Positions 1 to 6,877 are shown, counted from the stretch's first letter. The stretch is 10,691 nt of DNA from CAYTSW01 sp964440605 (GCA_964440605.1 CAYTSW010000095.1:1-10691), one strand, 5' to 3'. Numbers and translations are program-made. The notes: generated from the sequence alone by a model not told the origin.

Positions 1-1016
1 GTGTGCGTCCGCGTGCGCGCGTCGGGCTCGCGACCAGCGACCCGCGGGGCGATCTGGCGCGTGTCATGCGAGCGGCGATTGCGCCGTCGGACGCATCGCC
101 TTATTCGATCGATGTGCGCGAGATCGAGACTGTCGATTCGGATTGGCTGGCGACGTGTGATGCGGTGATCGTCGCCGGTGTGGACGCCGCGCTGCCCGCG
201 GCGATGGCCGAGGCGCTGGTGTCGGGCGAAGCGGGCGTGTTCGCGATTCTGCGCGACGCTGCGGAAGCGCGCCGACTGGCTCAGCTCGAATCGCGTCTGC
301 CCGCGGCGCTGGCGGAAGCGCAGGACCTGGGCCCGGGCGAGGCGCGGTGGATGCTCGACGACGCCGAGGCCTTGGGGGCGAAGACGCGATATCGCAACGC
401 GGTGGGCGCCGTGTTCTCGGGTTTCGGGGAAGCGCCGCTCGTCGCGTCGTCCGGCCGCCCGCTGTGCGTGTGCACGCCAACGGGCGGCGTGCTCCTCGTG
501 AGCCCCGACCCCGCGTTCTCCCGCCTCGCGGCCGACCCGCTCTTCCTGCCCATGCTGCACGACTGCCTGTTCATGCTCATCGCTGACGAGTCCGGCGACG
601 CACCGACCTTCGAGCCGGGCGAGCCCATCGTGCTGCAGCGCGACACCTTGCCCGATTCCGTTGCGCAGGAAGCTGCTTCACGTCTGGTCGATCAGCGGAG
701 AGAGCCGGTCCGCGTGCGCACGCTCACGGCGGGGACCACAGCGCTCGTGCTGGGGGCGAAAGATGAGCCGGGCGTTGTCGCGGTTGGGACGGCGAACGGC
801 GAGGACGATATGACGCCCGTGGCGACGGTCGCGGTGAGCCCGCGCGAGAGCGTCGCGGAGTATCTGAAGCCGCAGGACGTGCGCGCGACGCGCCGATCGC
901 CCTTCGCTGGCGGGATCATCAAGGCCGAAACGCCCCTGCGCGGGACGCTGCTCGTGATAGCGCTGGCGCTGATGATCGCCGAGTCCTTCCTGCGGAGGAG
1001 GAGCACACGGGCGTGA
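1..1016 (+). CDS. BatA-like membrane protein, C-terminal part (5' end outside window)
   Basis: The reading frame is open from the first bases, so the GTG at position 3 is not a credible start; 337 residues are visible. The N-terminal part (about 30-200) alternates strands and helices, with stretches such as AVIVAGVDAALPAAMAEALV and GVLLVSPDPAFSRLAADPLF. This resembles the GATase-like fold that follows the VWA domain in planctomycete BatA-type proteins. A beta-rich stretch follows, and one transmembrane helix lies at about 315-330 (TLLVIALALMIAESFL), ending in the positive tail RRRSTRA, so the large domain should be extracytoplasmic. Known BatA proteins start with two membrane helices and a VWA domain; those would be upstream and are not seen. 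The stop overlaps the next start by 4 bp, so the gene is part of the same operon. The family assignment rests on architecture and neighbours; the molecular role is unknown. Confidence 0.72.
   Translation, partial: VRPRARVGLATSDPRGDLARVMRAAIAPSDASPYSIDVREIETVDSDWLATCDAVIVAGVDAALPAAMAEALVSGEAGVFAILRDAAEARRLAQLESRLPAALAEAQDLGPGEARWMLDDAEALGAKTRYRNAVGAVFSGFGEAPLVASSGRPLCVCTPTGGVLLVSPDPAFSRLAADPLFLPMLHDCLFMLIADESGDAPTFEPGEPIVLQRDTLPDSVAQEAASRLVDQRREPVRVRTLTAGTTALVLGAKDEPGVVAVGTANGEDDMTPVATVAVSPRESVAEYLKPQDVRATRRSPFAGGIIKAETPLRGTLLVIALALMIAESFLRRRSTRA
994..1003 (+). promoter_or_regulatory. Shine-Dalgarno site for the VWA/GATase-like gene
   Basis: The purine run GGAGGAGGAG ends about 9 bases before the GTG at 1013, inside the end of the upstream gene. 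It supports choosing this GTG, which overlaps the upstream TGA (GTGA), as the true start. Confidence 0.7.
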
Positions 1017-3259
1017 CGCTCGAGCCGCTCATCTCGCCGCCGCTCGTGGTGCTGCTGGTCGCTGCGGCGTACGTGCTGACGCTCCGCGCCCGCGATGGCT
1101 TGGTGGCGCGTGCGTTGCGTCTGGTCGCGTTGGTGCTGCTCGCAGCGCTGCTGCTCAACCCCGTCCGGGTCGTCGAGTCCGCTCGGGAGCGGAGCGACAG
1201 GCTCCCGGTGGTGAGCGTGCTGGTCGACGATTCTGCTTCGATGGCGACCGCGGACGTCGGCGGGCGCACGCGGTACGACGTCGCCCGTGCCGCTCTCGAC
1301 GAGACATTGCTGGATGCGCTGCGCGCGCAGGCGGAGGTTCACGTCCTGCGCTTGTCGGAGCGGCTTGATTCGCGAGCTGCGCCCGCTGGCGGAGCGGAGC
1401 CGCGAGCCGCCGCGTCGCCGTTGCACGAAGCGGTCACTTCGCTCGTCGGATCGGGGTGCGAGCACGTGGTGATCGTGAGCGATGGGGCGGCGACGGATCG
1501 CGGGCTGCATCCCGATCGGGCGCCCGCGCTCGTCGGCGCGTTGCAGGTCCGTGGCGTTCGTGCGCACGTCATGCCGCTCGGCTCGCCCGCTCCGCGTCCC
1601 GACCTGGCGCTGATGGCTTCGCCCGCCGCGCCGCTCATCTACGAGGGCGAAGGCGCCACGTTGCGCGTGCGTCTGACCCAAAGCGGCTTCGACGGGCGGG
1701 ATGTCACGCTGCGCACCACGGGACCCGGCGGTGTCGAGGACGAACGCGTCGTGCGCCTGGCGGGCGGCGTGACGGACGTGCGGGTCGCGGTCGAACCGGC
1801 GCCCCCCGCGTCCACGGATTCCTCGGACCCGCGTTCGTTGCGGTACGTGGTCGAGGCCGATCCATTGGAAGCGGAGCCTGACGTGGCGAACAACGCCATG
1901 CCGGTGTTCGTGCGTGTGACGGGTCGGCGGATCCGCGTCATCGTCTTCGAAGCGCGGCCTTCGTGGGACACGCGGTTCTTTCTGCGCGCGATGCGTGCCG
2001 ATCCGCGCATCGAGGTCACCGCGGCGTTCGCGCTGGGCGAGGTTCGTGGGGCCGCGGGGACGCAGCCGCGCTTCCGCGTCACGCGGTACACGCCCGAAGG
2101 CGGGTCGGGCGAGCGCGCGACCCCGCTCGACGCACCGCCGCTCGCGCCTGTCGAGCTTGGGACGTTCGACGTCGTGGTGCTCGGCGCGGGCATCGAGCGG
2201 TTTTTCCCGTCGTTCGATGCCGAGGTGCTCACCTCGTACGTCGACGCGGGCGGGGTGGTCGTGCTGCTGCGCGGCGAGCCTGTCGAGGGCGACGGGCCCG
2301 CGGCGGCGCGAGCGCGGCAGATCGTGCGGCAACTCGCGCCGGTGACCTGGGGCGAGGCGGCGACGTCGGGCGGGCGTGTCGTGGTCGAAGAGCGGGGCGG
2401 CACGCCGCTCGATCTCGAGGTCGCCCTCGCCGACCTGCCCGAAGTCGGCGTCACGCGCGAGGCGGGGCGTCGTCCGCTCACGCGCACGCTCGCGGTGGTC
2501 AGCGGAGCGCGCGGCGGGCCGGACGTCGAGCGGATCGCGATCGCGACGGCGCGCGTGGGCTCGGGGCGGTCGCTCGCGGTGTTGTCGGAAGGGCTGTGGC
2601 GGTGGGCCTTCCTGCCCGCGACGAGCGCCGCGCCCGATGGCATCTACGACCGCCTCTGGTCGAGGCTGATCCGCTGGCTCGCGCTCGGGAGCGGGTACAG
2701 CCCCGGCCAGGCGGTCACGCTCAACACCCCGACGAGCCTTCTCCGGCCCGACGAGCCGCTCGTCATCGGCGTGCGCTCGCGTGCCCCGCGGCCCGATCTG
2801 CGGGCTCGCCTGCTGATCGAAGGGCCGATGGGCGACTCGTTGCGCGGCGCTGTTCGGTTGGCGCTCATCCCCGACGCGGAGCGTCCCGATCGCCGCTGGA
2901 CCGCGCGTGCGGAGGACCTGGCGCCGGGCGAGTACCGCGTGGTACTCGAGACGCCCGAGTTGGAGCCGACGCGGCAGCAACTCGGTCTGGTGGTGCGCGA
3001 AGACCGCGTGGAGTTCTCCAACACCGCCGCTCGCCACGACGATCTCGCGGCCCTCGCTCGCGCGACCGGTGGGCTCGTGCTGCGGCCGGACAGCGGCCTC
3101 GAGACGCTCGCGAGCCATCTCGACGCCCGGCGCGTCAGCGCCCAGCGCCCGCCGACGAAAGACGACGTGCTGCACGTCTGGCCGATAGCCGCGGCCTTCG
3201 CGTTGCTGCTGCTGGGTCACTGGACCCTCGTCGTGATCGGAAAGGGGGGCGACTCGTGA
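1013..3259 (+). CDS. VWA and GATase-like domain membrane protein (Bat-type operon)
   Basis: 748 residues. Two membrane helices lie near the N-terminus (about 8-24 and 33-49). A short VWA-like domain follows (about 65-190), with a MIDAS-type DDSAS at 72-76 and VSDGAAT at about 155-161, so metal binding is plausible. An Ig-like stretch (about 200-300) comes next. Then VIVFEARPSWDTRFFLRAMR (310-329) opens a GATase-like domain; this motif is characteristic of planctomycete proteins in this operon type. GLWRWAFLP and a following RLIRWLA match the usual end of that domain. The last membrane helix is in the C-terminal 30 residues (VWPIAAAFALLLLGHW). The bulk is therefore predicted to sit outside the cytoplasmic membrane, anchored at both ends. 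The start is GTG, overlapping the upstream gene. Bat-family proteins are thought to work with MoxR ATPases in envelope complex assembly or stress tolerance; the specific role here is inferred. Confidence 0.85.
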   Translation: MTLEPLISPPLVVLLVAAAYVLTLRARDGLVARALRLVALVLLAALLLNPVRVVESARERSDRLPVVSVLVDDSASMATADVGGRTRYDVARAALDETLLDALRAQAEVHVLRLSERLDSRAAPAGGAEPRAAASPLHEAVTSLVGSGCEHVVIVSDGAATDRGLHPDRAPALVGALQVRGVRAHVMPLGSPAPRPDLALMASPAAPLIYEGEGATLRVRLTQSGFDGRDVTLRTTGPGGVEDERVVRLAGGVTDVRVAVEPAPPASTDSSDPRSLRYVVEADPLEAEPDVANNAMPVFVRVTGRRIRVIVFEARPSWDTRFFLRAMRADPRIEVTAAFALGEVRGAAGTQPRFRVTRYTPEGGSGERATPLDAPPLAPVELGTFDVVVLGAGIERFFPSFDAEVLTSYVDAGGVVVLLRGEPVEGDGPAAARARQIVRQLAPVTWGEAATSGGRVVVEERGGTPLDLEVALADLPEVGVTREAGRRPLTRTLAVVSGARGGPDVERIAIATARVGSGRSLAVLSEGLWRWAFLPATSAAPDGIYDRLWSRLIRWLALGSGYSPGQAVTLNTPTSLLRPDEPLVIGVRSRAPRPDLRARLLIEGPMGDSLRGAVRLALIPDAERPDRRWTARAEDLAPGEYRVVLETPELEPTRQQLGLVVREDRVEFSNTAARHDDLAALARATGGLVLRPDSGLETLASHLDARRVSAQRPPTKDDVLHVWPIAAAFALLLLGHWTLVVIGKGGDS
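3243..3249 (+). promoter_or_regulatory. Shine-Dalgarno-like site for the DUF4175-like gene
   Basis: AGGGGGG lies 6 bases before the GTG at 3256. Together with the 4-bp GTGA overlap with the preceding stop, it sets the start. The frame is also open far upstream (back to about 1963), but that part is a shadow of the VWA gene. Confidence 0.55.
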
Positions 3260-5277
3260 CGGATCTGGATGTGGCACAACTCGAGCGTGGGATCATCGCC
3301 CGGGCGCGACGGCGGGGTGCGCGTGCGGCGCTGACGCGTCTGGGCGAGGCGAGCGTCGTGCTGATCGCATTGTGCGCGGGCGCGTTGCTGTGGGACGCCG
3401 CCGATCCGCTCGTATGGTGGGTGCGGCTTGGCGCGATCGCGGCGCTCGTGCTCGCGAGCGTCGTCGGCCTCGCGCGCGCGGGCTTCGCGGCGGTGCGCAG
3501 GCTTCGGGATCGAGCGGGCGCTGCGGCGTGCGTGCGAGACAGCGACGACGGCGTGCTGACCGCGTGGGAGCTTCGCCCGCGGGCGAACGATGGCGACCCG
3601 GTCACGCGCGCGCTGGCGCGACGGTCCATCGCGCGGGGCGTCGCGTCGCTCGCGGACGCCACGCCGTTGCCGCTCGTGACCCGCGCGGGCCGCCGCGCAT
3701 GGGGCATCAGCGTTGCACTGTTGGTTATCGCGGTGATCGTTGGCGTGGTGTTCCCGCGTCTGTGGGCGATGACGCTCCCCCGGCTTGTCGATCCGACGGG
3801 CCTGCACCCGCCCTTCTCGATGTTGGAGTTCGTGGTCGAGCACGAGCCGCCCGCGTTGGGGCCGGGCGACACCCTGCTCGTTCGAGCGCGTGTGGGACCC
3901 GAGCAACCCCGTACCGCACCCGTGCTGGAATGGCGCGCCGCGAACGAACTCCGGCGCGGTCCGTGGCGAGCGAGCGCGATGCGCCCGGATGGGCAGGGAG
4001 GGTTCGTCGCCGAGTTGAACAACGCCCCATCGCCGATGATGTACCGCGTGCGCGTTGGGCGATCGTGGTCGATACCCGTGGTGGTGCCTCGGCGGGACGA
4101 AGCGCGGGTGTTGCAGGCCACGCTCGACGTCGCGCCGCCGGCGTACACCGGCCGGCGTGCGACCCGGCTCGAGATCACGCCGCGCGTGCGGGGGCGTGAC
4201 GCGCCGGCCGAGCCGATCGTCGTGGCGGAGGGCTCGCGGCTCGCACTCTCGGTGGAGACGGACCATGCGCTGGAATCGCTGCGCGCAAACGCCCAGCCCG
4301 AGCTGCACGCGACGCCGAGCGTGACCGTCGACGGTGTGCGTGGACGCGTAGCGTGGGCGGCGCGCAGGGTTCATCGTCTGCGTGTCGAGCCGCTCGCGGC
4401 TCAAAGCGTGATGTGCCGGGACATCGTCGCGCTAGCGATCGAGGTGGTGCGCGACCAGCCGCCGACACTCGCGTGGATCGACGAAGCGGAGGACGTGCCC
4501 ATCGTTGCGGTTGGGGAGACCGTGACGCTGGGCCTTCGTGCGCGCGACGACTTCGGCGTCACGCGTCTGCGCGTCGTCGATGACCGTGAGGCGGGCTCTC
4601 GACCCGACGAGATCGACCTCTCAACCACGACCGACCTCACGCACGAAGCGCGGCTCACGCCCGAGCGGCGACCGGGCCGGCCCGTGTACACCATCACGCT
4701 GCGCGCACAAGCCTTCGACAACCGCCCGAAAACGCTGAGCGGTGCGCAGGCTTCGATGGTTCTCGAACGCACGGTGCTCGTGGTCGATCTCGAGCAGGCG
4801 ATGGCTTCTGGGAGCGGGGCGGTGTCGGAACGGCTCCGTGACCTCGCTCAACGCGCGAGCATGCAAAGGGCCGATGACACCGCGGCGTCTGGTACGAGCA
4901 CAGACACCACGATCGGGGAGGCCAACGCATCCGGGTCGTCAGAAGGGGAGCGGCGGGCCGCCGAGGCAGCGCAGGAAGGCACGGGCGAGCGCGCCAACGA
5001 TGAGGCGACCGAAGCCACCGCGTCGCCCGGGGAAGGCCCATCGAGCGGCGTGACGACGCAGCGGCCGGACGTGGAGCTCGAGCGCATCACCGCCGCTGAC
5101 GCCGCAGCCGCGCGGGGCGAGGCGATGCGACGGGTCGAGCGGCTGTACGAGCGTTCGGGCTGGACGTCGGGCGTCGAGGCGATGGATGCGCGGGCGATCC
5201 CCGAGCGGTACCGCGCGCTGGTCGAGGCGTACTATCGATCGCTCGCTGACATGGACAAGGAGGACACGCAGCCATGA
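3256..5277 (+). CDS. DUF4175-like membrane protein of the Bat-type operon
   Basis: 673 residues from the GTG at 3256. There are two closely spaced membrane helices (about 32-50 and 53-74), a basic cytoplasmic-type loop, and a third helix (about 149-170). A long extracytoplasmic region follows. Landmarks are PPFSMLEFVVEHEPPALGPGD (beginning about 185), DVAPPAYTGRRATRLEI (about 291-307) and RARDDFGVTRLRVVDD (about 428-443). The PPAYTG and DDFG motifs are typical of large DUF4175-type proteins found beside BatA-like genes in Planctomycetota. Residues about 535-605 are low-complexity (Ala, Ser, Thr, Glu, Gly) and probably disordered. The C-terminus, IPERYRALVEAYYRSLAD (648-665), is a conserved-looking end motif shared with related operon proteins. 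Both ends overlap neighbouring genes by 4 bp. No enzymatic residues are recognised, so a scaffold or binding role is an inference. Confidence 0.78.
   Translation: MTDLDVAQLERGIIARARRRGARAALTRLGEASVVLIALCAGALLWDAADPLVWWVRLGAIAALVLASVVGLARAGFAAVRRLRDRAGAAACVRDSDDGVLTAWELRPRANDGDPVTRALARRSIARGVASLADATPLPLVTRAGRRAWGISVALLVIAVIVGVVFPRLWAMTLPRLVDPTGLHPPFSMLEFVVEHEPPALGPGDTLLVRARVGPEQPRTAPVLEWRAANELRRGPWRASAMRPDGQGGFVAELNNAPSPMMYRVRVGRSWSIPVVVPRRDEARVLQATLDVAPPAYTGRRATRLEITPRVRGRDAPAEPIVVAEGSRLALSVETDHALESLRANAQPELHATPSVTVDGVRGRVAWAARRVHRLRVEPLAAQSVMCRDIVALAIEVVRDQPPTLAWIDEAEDVPIVAVGETVTLGLRARDDFGVTRLRVVDDREAGSRPDEIDLSTTTDLTHEARLTPERRPGRPVYTITLRAQAFDNRPKTLSGAQASMVLERTVLVVDLEQAMASGSGAVSERLRDLAQRASMQRADDTAASGTSTDTTIGEANASGSSEGERRAAEAAQEGTGERANDEATEATASPGEGPSSGVTTQRPDVELERITAADAAAARGEAMRRVERLYERSGWTSGVEAMDARAIPERYRALVEAYYRSLADMDKEDTQP
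5257..5263 (+). promoter_or_regulatory. Shine-Dalgarno site for the DUF4159 gene
   Basis: AAGGAGG is a near-perfect anti-SD match placed 10 bases before the ATG at 5274, within the end of the upstream gene. It supports the ATGA-overlap start; a second ATG follows immediately at 5277. Confidence 0.75.
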
Positions 5278-5954
5278 TGACATCGCGGCACATCCGTACG
5301 CTCGTCGCGGTGGCTGTCGTGACCTGCCTGCTGGGCGCAACGACCGCCGGAACGCCCGGCTCGGGTGTGGATGTGCGGGTCGCCATGCTCGCGTACGGCG
5401 AGGACCAGCAGTCGAGCGTCTGCTTCAGCGACGAGTTCCTCGATGCCCTGCGCTTCGAGACCGACATCCGCGTCGCCCGCGACTTCACGACGGTGCCTCT
5501 CGGCTCCAACGAGCTGTACGAGCATCCTTTCGCCCTCTTCACGGGCGAGGGCGCCTTCGCGCTGCGCGACGACGAGGTCGAACGCCTGCGGCAGTTTCTC
5601 GCCGCGGGCGGGTTCGTTCTCGCTTCGGCGGGCTGTTCGAACGCCGAATGGGACGCTTCGTTCCGAGCGTTGGCGCAGTCGCTCGTGCCGGGTGAGGAGC
5701 TGGTCCCGCTGCCGCTGGAGCACGACGCGTTGCAGACCGTCTTTTCGATTGCGCAGCTCGAAACCAAGAAGCCGCGGCCCGAGTTGACGCTGTGGGGCAT
5801 CGAGATCGAAGGACGCCTGGCGCTCGTCTATTCGCCCGAGGGGCTGAACGACTCGGAATCCGCCGGCGGCGGGTGCTGCTGCTGCGGCGGGAGCGAGATC
5901 CTCAACGCGCGGTACATCAACGCCAACGTGCTCGCCTACGCGCTGATGCACTGA
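5274..5954 (+). CDS. Exported DUF4159 family protein
   Basis: 226 residues. The N-terminus (about 1-27, hydrophobic core LVAVAVVTCLLGA) looks like a Sec signal peptide. The cysteine at 18 does not sit in a good lipobox, so a soluble periplasmic product is more likely than a lipoprotein. The mature part matches the DUF4159 layout: DVRVAMLAYG, then FETDIRVARDF, HPFALFTGEGAFALRDDEVE, LRQFLAAGGFVLASAGCSN, LVPLPLEHDALQTVFSI, LVYSPEGLND and the end NARYINANVLAYALMH. The fold is related to the GATase-like domains of the upstream genes. Residues 201-204 are four consecutive cysteines flanked by glycines (GGGCCCCGG), with further cysteines at 50 and 121, which could bind metal or form disulfides. It is the last gene of the operon and overlaps the previous stop. 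The biochemical function of the family is unknown. Confidence 0.88.
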   Translation: MMTSRHIRTLVAVAVVTCLLGATTAGTPGSGVDVRVAMLAYGEDQQSSVCFSDEFLDALRFETDIRVARDFTTVPLGSNELYEHPFALFTGEGAFALRDDEVERLRQFLAAGGFVLASAGCSNAEWDASFRALAQSLVPGEELVPLPLEHDALQTVFSIAQLETKKPRPELTLWGIEIEGRLALVYSPEGLNDSESAGGGCCCCGGSEILNARYINANVLAYALMH

Positions 5955-5960
5955 TATGCG

Positions 5961-6419
5961 TCAAGACGGGTGGAGGCCGCGGCGGCGCCGGAAGAGCGCG
6001 AGCGGCGCGATCCCGAACAGGGCCAAGCTACTCGGAGCCGGGACGACGCGTGGATCGAGTGATACGGAAATACCGTCGAAGTCTGAAACGCCACCGGCCT
6101 CGAGGGTGAAGACGGATTCGGGCCCATCTTCCGCAAGATCTGCGGCGTCGACTTCGTTGACGACTCCGACCAGCGCGAGATACCGGACGCCGGGCGCGAG
6201 GACGTAGGCGTCGCTCGAGACGGTGTCGTCGACGGTGGCGAAGCCGTTGCCGTCGAGCAGTTTGGTCTCGGCCCTCGCTGTCACGAGCGGGCCTAAACCG
6301 GGAAACACGGCGATCTCGCGTTCGAAGTCCTCCGGTTGGAAGCCGCCGGCTGCGAGCAGTGCGGTCGCGCCGAGCGTGCAGATGAGAGGTCCGTGAGGTG
6401 CTCGTGCGTGGGTATTCAT
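5961..6419 (-). CDS. PEP-CTERM sorting domain protein, small
   Basis: 152 residues. A hydrophobic N-terminal stretch (LICTLGATALLAAGG, about 12-26) acts as a signal peptide. The C-terminus carries a PEP-CTERM-type signal: VPAPSS (126-131, the PAP variant common in Planctomycetota), a short hydrophobic helix (SLALFGIAPLALF), then RRRR. In this family the signal is recognised by an exosortase-type membrane transpeptidase and the protein is displayed on, or released from, the cell envelope. The mature part is short and acidic (for example VDAADLAEDGPESVFTLEAG) with no recognised domain, so function is unknown. The ATG is preceded by AGGAGA at good spacing. The gene converges on the DUF4159 gene with only 6 bp between stops, and no exosortase gene is in the window. 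Its upstream region holds a tandem repeat and an assembly gap. Confidence 0.83.
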   Translation of the reverse strand: MNTHARAPHGPLICTLGATALLAAGGFQPEDFEREIAVFPGLGPLVTARAETKLLDGNGFATVDDTVSSDAYVLAPGVRYLALVGVVNEVDAADLAEDGPESVFTLEAGGVSDFDGISVSLDPRVVPAPSSLALFGIAPLALFRRRRGLHPS

Positions 6420-6426
6420 GGGAAGA

Positions 6427-6432
6427 TCTCCT
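6427..6432 (-). promoter_or_regulatory. Shine-Dalgarno site for the PEP-CTERM gene
   Basis: On the minus strand this reads AGGAGA, 7 bases before the ATG at 6419-6417. It lies between the start codon and the first copy of the 19-bp repeat, so the repeat lies in the leader or promoter, not in the coding region. Confidence 0.6.
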
Positions 6433-6435
6433 ATC

Positions 6436-6596
6436 CCTGTTTCCTGTGCTGAAACCTGNNNNNNNNNNNNNNNNNNNNNNNNNNNNNNNNNNNNNNNNNN
6501 NNNNNNNNNNNNNNNNNNNNNNNNNNNNNNNNNNNNNNNNNNNNNNNNNNNNNNNNNNCCTGTTTCCTGTGCTGAAACCTGATTCCCGTGCTGAAA
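6436..6596. repeat. 19-bp tandem repeat array interrupted by an assembly gap
   Basis: The unit CCTGTTTCCTGTGCTGAAA occurs at 6436-6454, followed by the first four bases of another unit (CCTG, 6455-6458) before the N run. The identical unit resumes at 6559-6577, followed directly by a variant, CCTGATTCCCGTGCTGAAA, at 6578-6596, and then a decayed TTTGG. The visible copies are head to tail with period 19. Each unit contains a small inverted repeat (GTTTC...GAAAC across the unit boundary, or TTTC...GAAA on the other strand). The array lies immediately upstream of the ribosome binding site of the PEP-CTERM gene. The copy number inside the gap cannot be known. Confidence 0.8.
6459..6558. other. 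Assembly gap (exactly 100 N)
   Basis: A run of exactly 100 undetermined bases, the conventional length for a scaffold gap of unknown size. The 23 bases on each side (6436-6458 and 6559-6581) are identical. The contigs therefore either ended inside a tandem repeat or overlap by these bases and were not merged. Reading frames that cross this run have no meaning. Confidence 0.95.
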
Positions 6597-6877
6597 TTTG
6601 GCGGGGAACCGTGCCCCTCGCGCGACCCTACGAAGAGCAACGGCACGTCTTCAAGCGCGGATGTGGAAATCGAACCCGATCGGTGCGGGTCTGTAGCGGA
6701 GCCGCCGCAACGCGTCGTCCGCGGCGGTCCGACGCCGACAAGACGTTGAAACGAATGACCGTCAAGGCCCCCTGAGCGCCGCGCGGCCGCGGGACTCGAA
6801 AGCGGCATCGAGTCTCGTGAGGAGGCCTATCGCGCGACGCCGGCGCGTCAGGCTGTGATCGGTACCATGACCGCCCC
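6597..6877. other. Intergenic region without a supported gene
   Basis: About 280 bp lie between the repeat and the UbiA-like gene. I see no convincing coding frame and no clear sigma-70 promoter. It holds a perfect 10-bp palindrome CGCGGCCGCG (6782-6791), a GC-rich dyad GCGTCG...CGACGC (6712-6717 with 6730-6735) and the hairpin listed separately. Because the two flanking genes are divergent, promoters for both are expected here or in the gap, but I cannot place them. Confidence 0.6.
6791..6816. repeat. Inverted repeat, potential RNA hairpin
   Basis: GGGACTCGA (6791-6799) pairs with TCGAGTCTC (6808-6816) to give a 9-bp stem with one G-U pair (as + strand RNA) around an 8-base loop. No T tract follows on either strand, so it is not a classical terminator. 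It lies 61 bases before the start of the UbiA-like gene and could be in its leader. Confidence 0.5.

Noticed and set aside
3..5. GTG at the left edge as the start of the BatA-like gene
   Set aside because: The frame is open to the window edge, and the membrane helices and VWA domain expected at the N-terminus are missing, so the gene is cut by the window.
1963..3255. Upstream extension of the DUF4175-like gene to a start near 1963
   Set aside because: The added sequence is Arg/Ala-rich low-quality protein overlapping the VWA gene in another frame. The GTG at 3256 has an SD-like site and a 4-bp overlap with the previous stop.
692..3277. An 861-residue open frame on the minus strand, opposite the VWA gene
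   Set aside because: Its composition (Arg, His, Asp, Pro, Gln) is that of an antisense shadow in GC-rich DNA. The + strand frame has recognisable domains, membrane helices and coupled junctions.
6436..6596. CRISPR array, suggested by repeats containing GTTTC and GAAAC
   Set aside because: The visible copies are head to tail with no spacers between them, the unit is only 19 bp, and no cas gene is in the window.
6640..6715. tRNA-like segment on the minus strand (GGGTTCGATTTCC resembles a T-arm)
   Set aside because: The T-stem does not pair properly and no acceptor, D or anticodon stem could be assembled around it.
6398..6808. Open frames running across the N region on both strands
   Set aside because: They depend on undetermined bases and have no domain, RBS or plausible composition.
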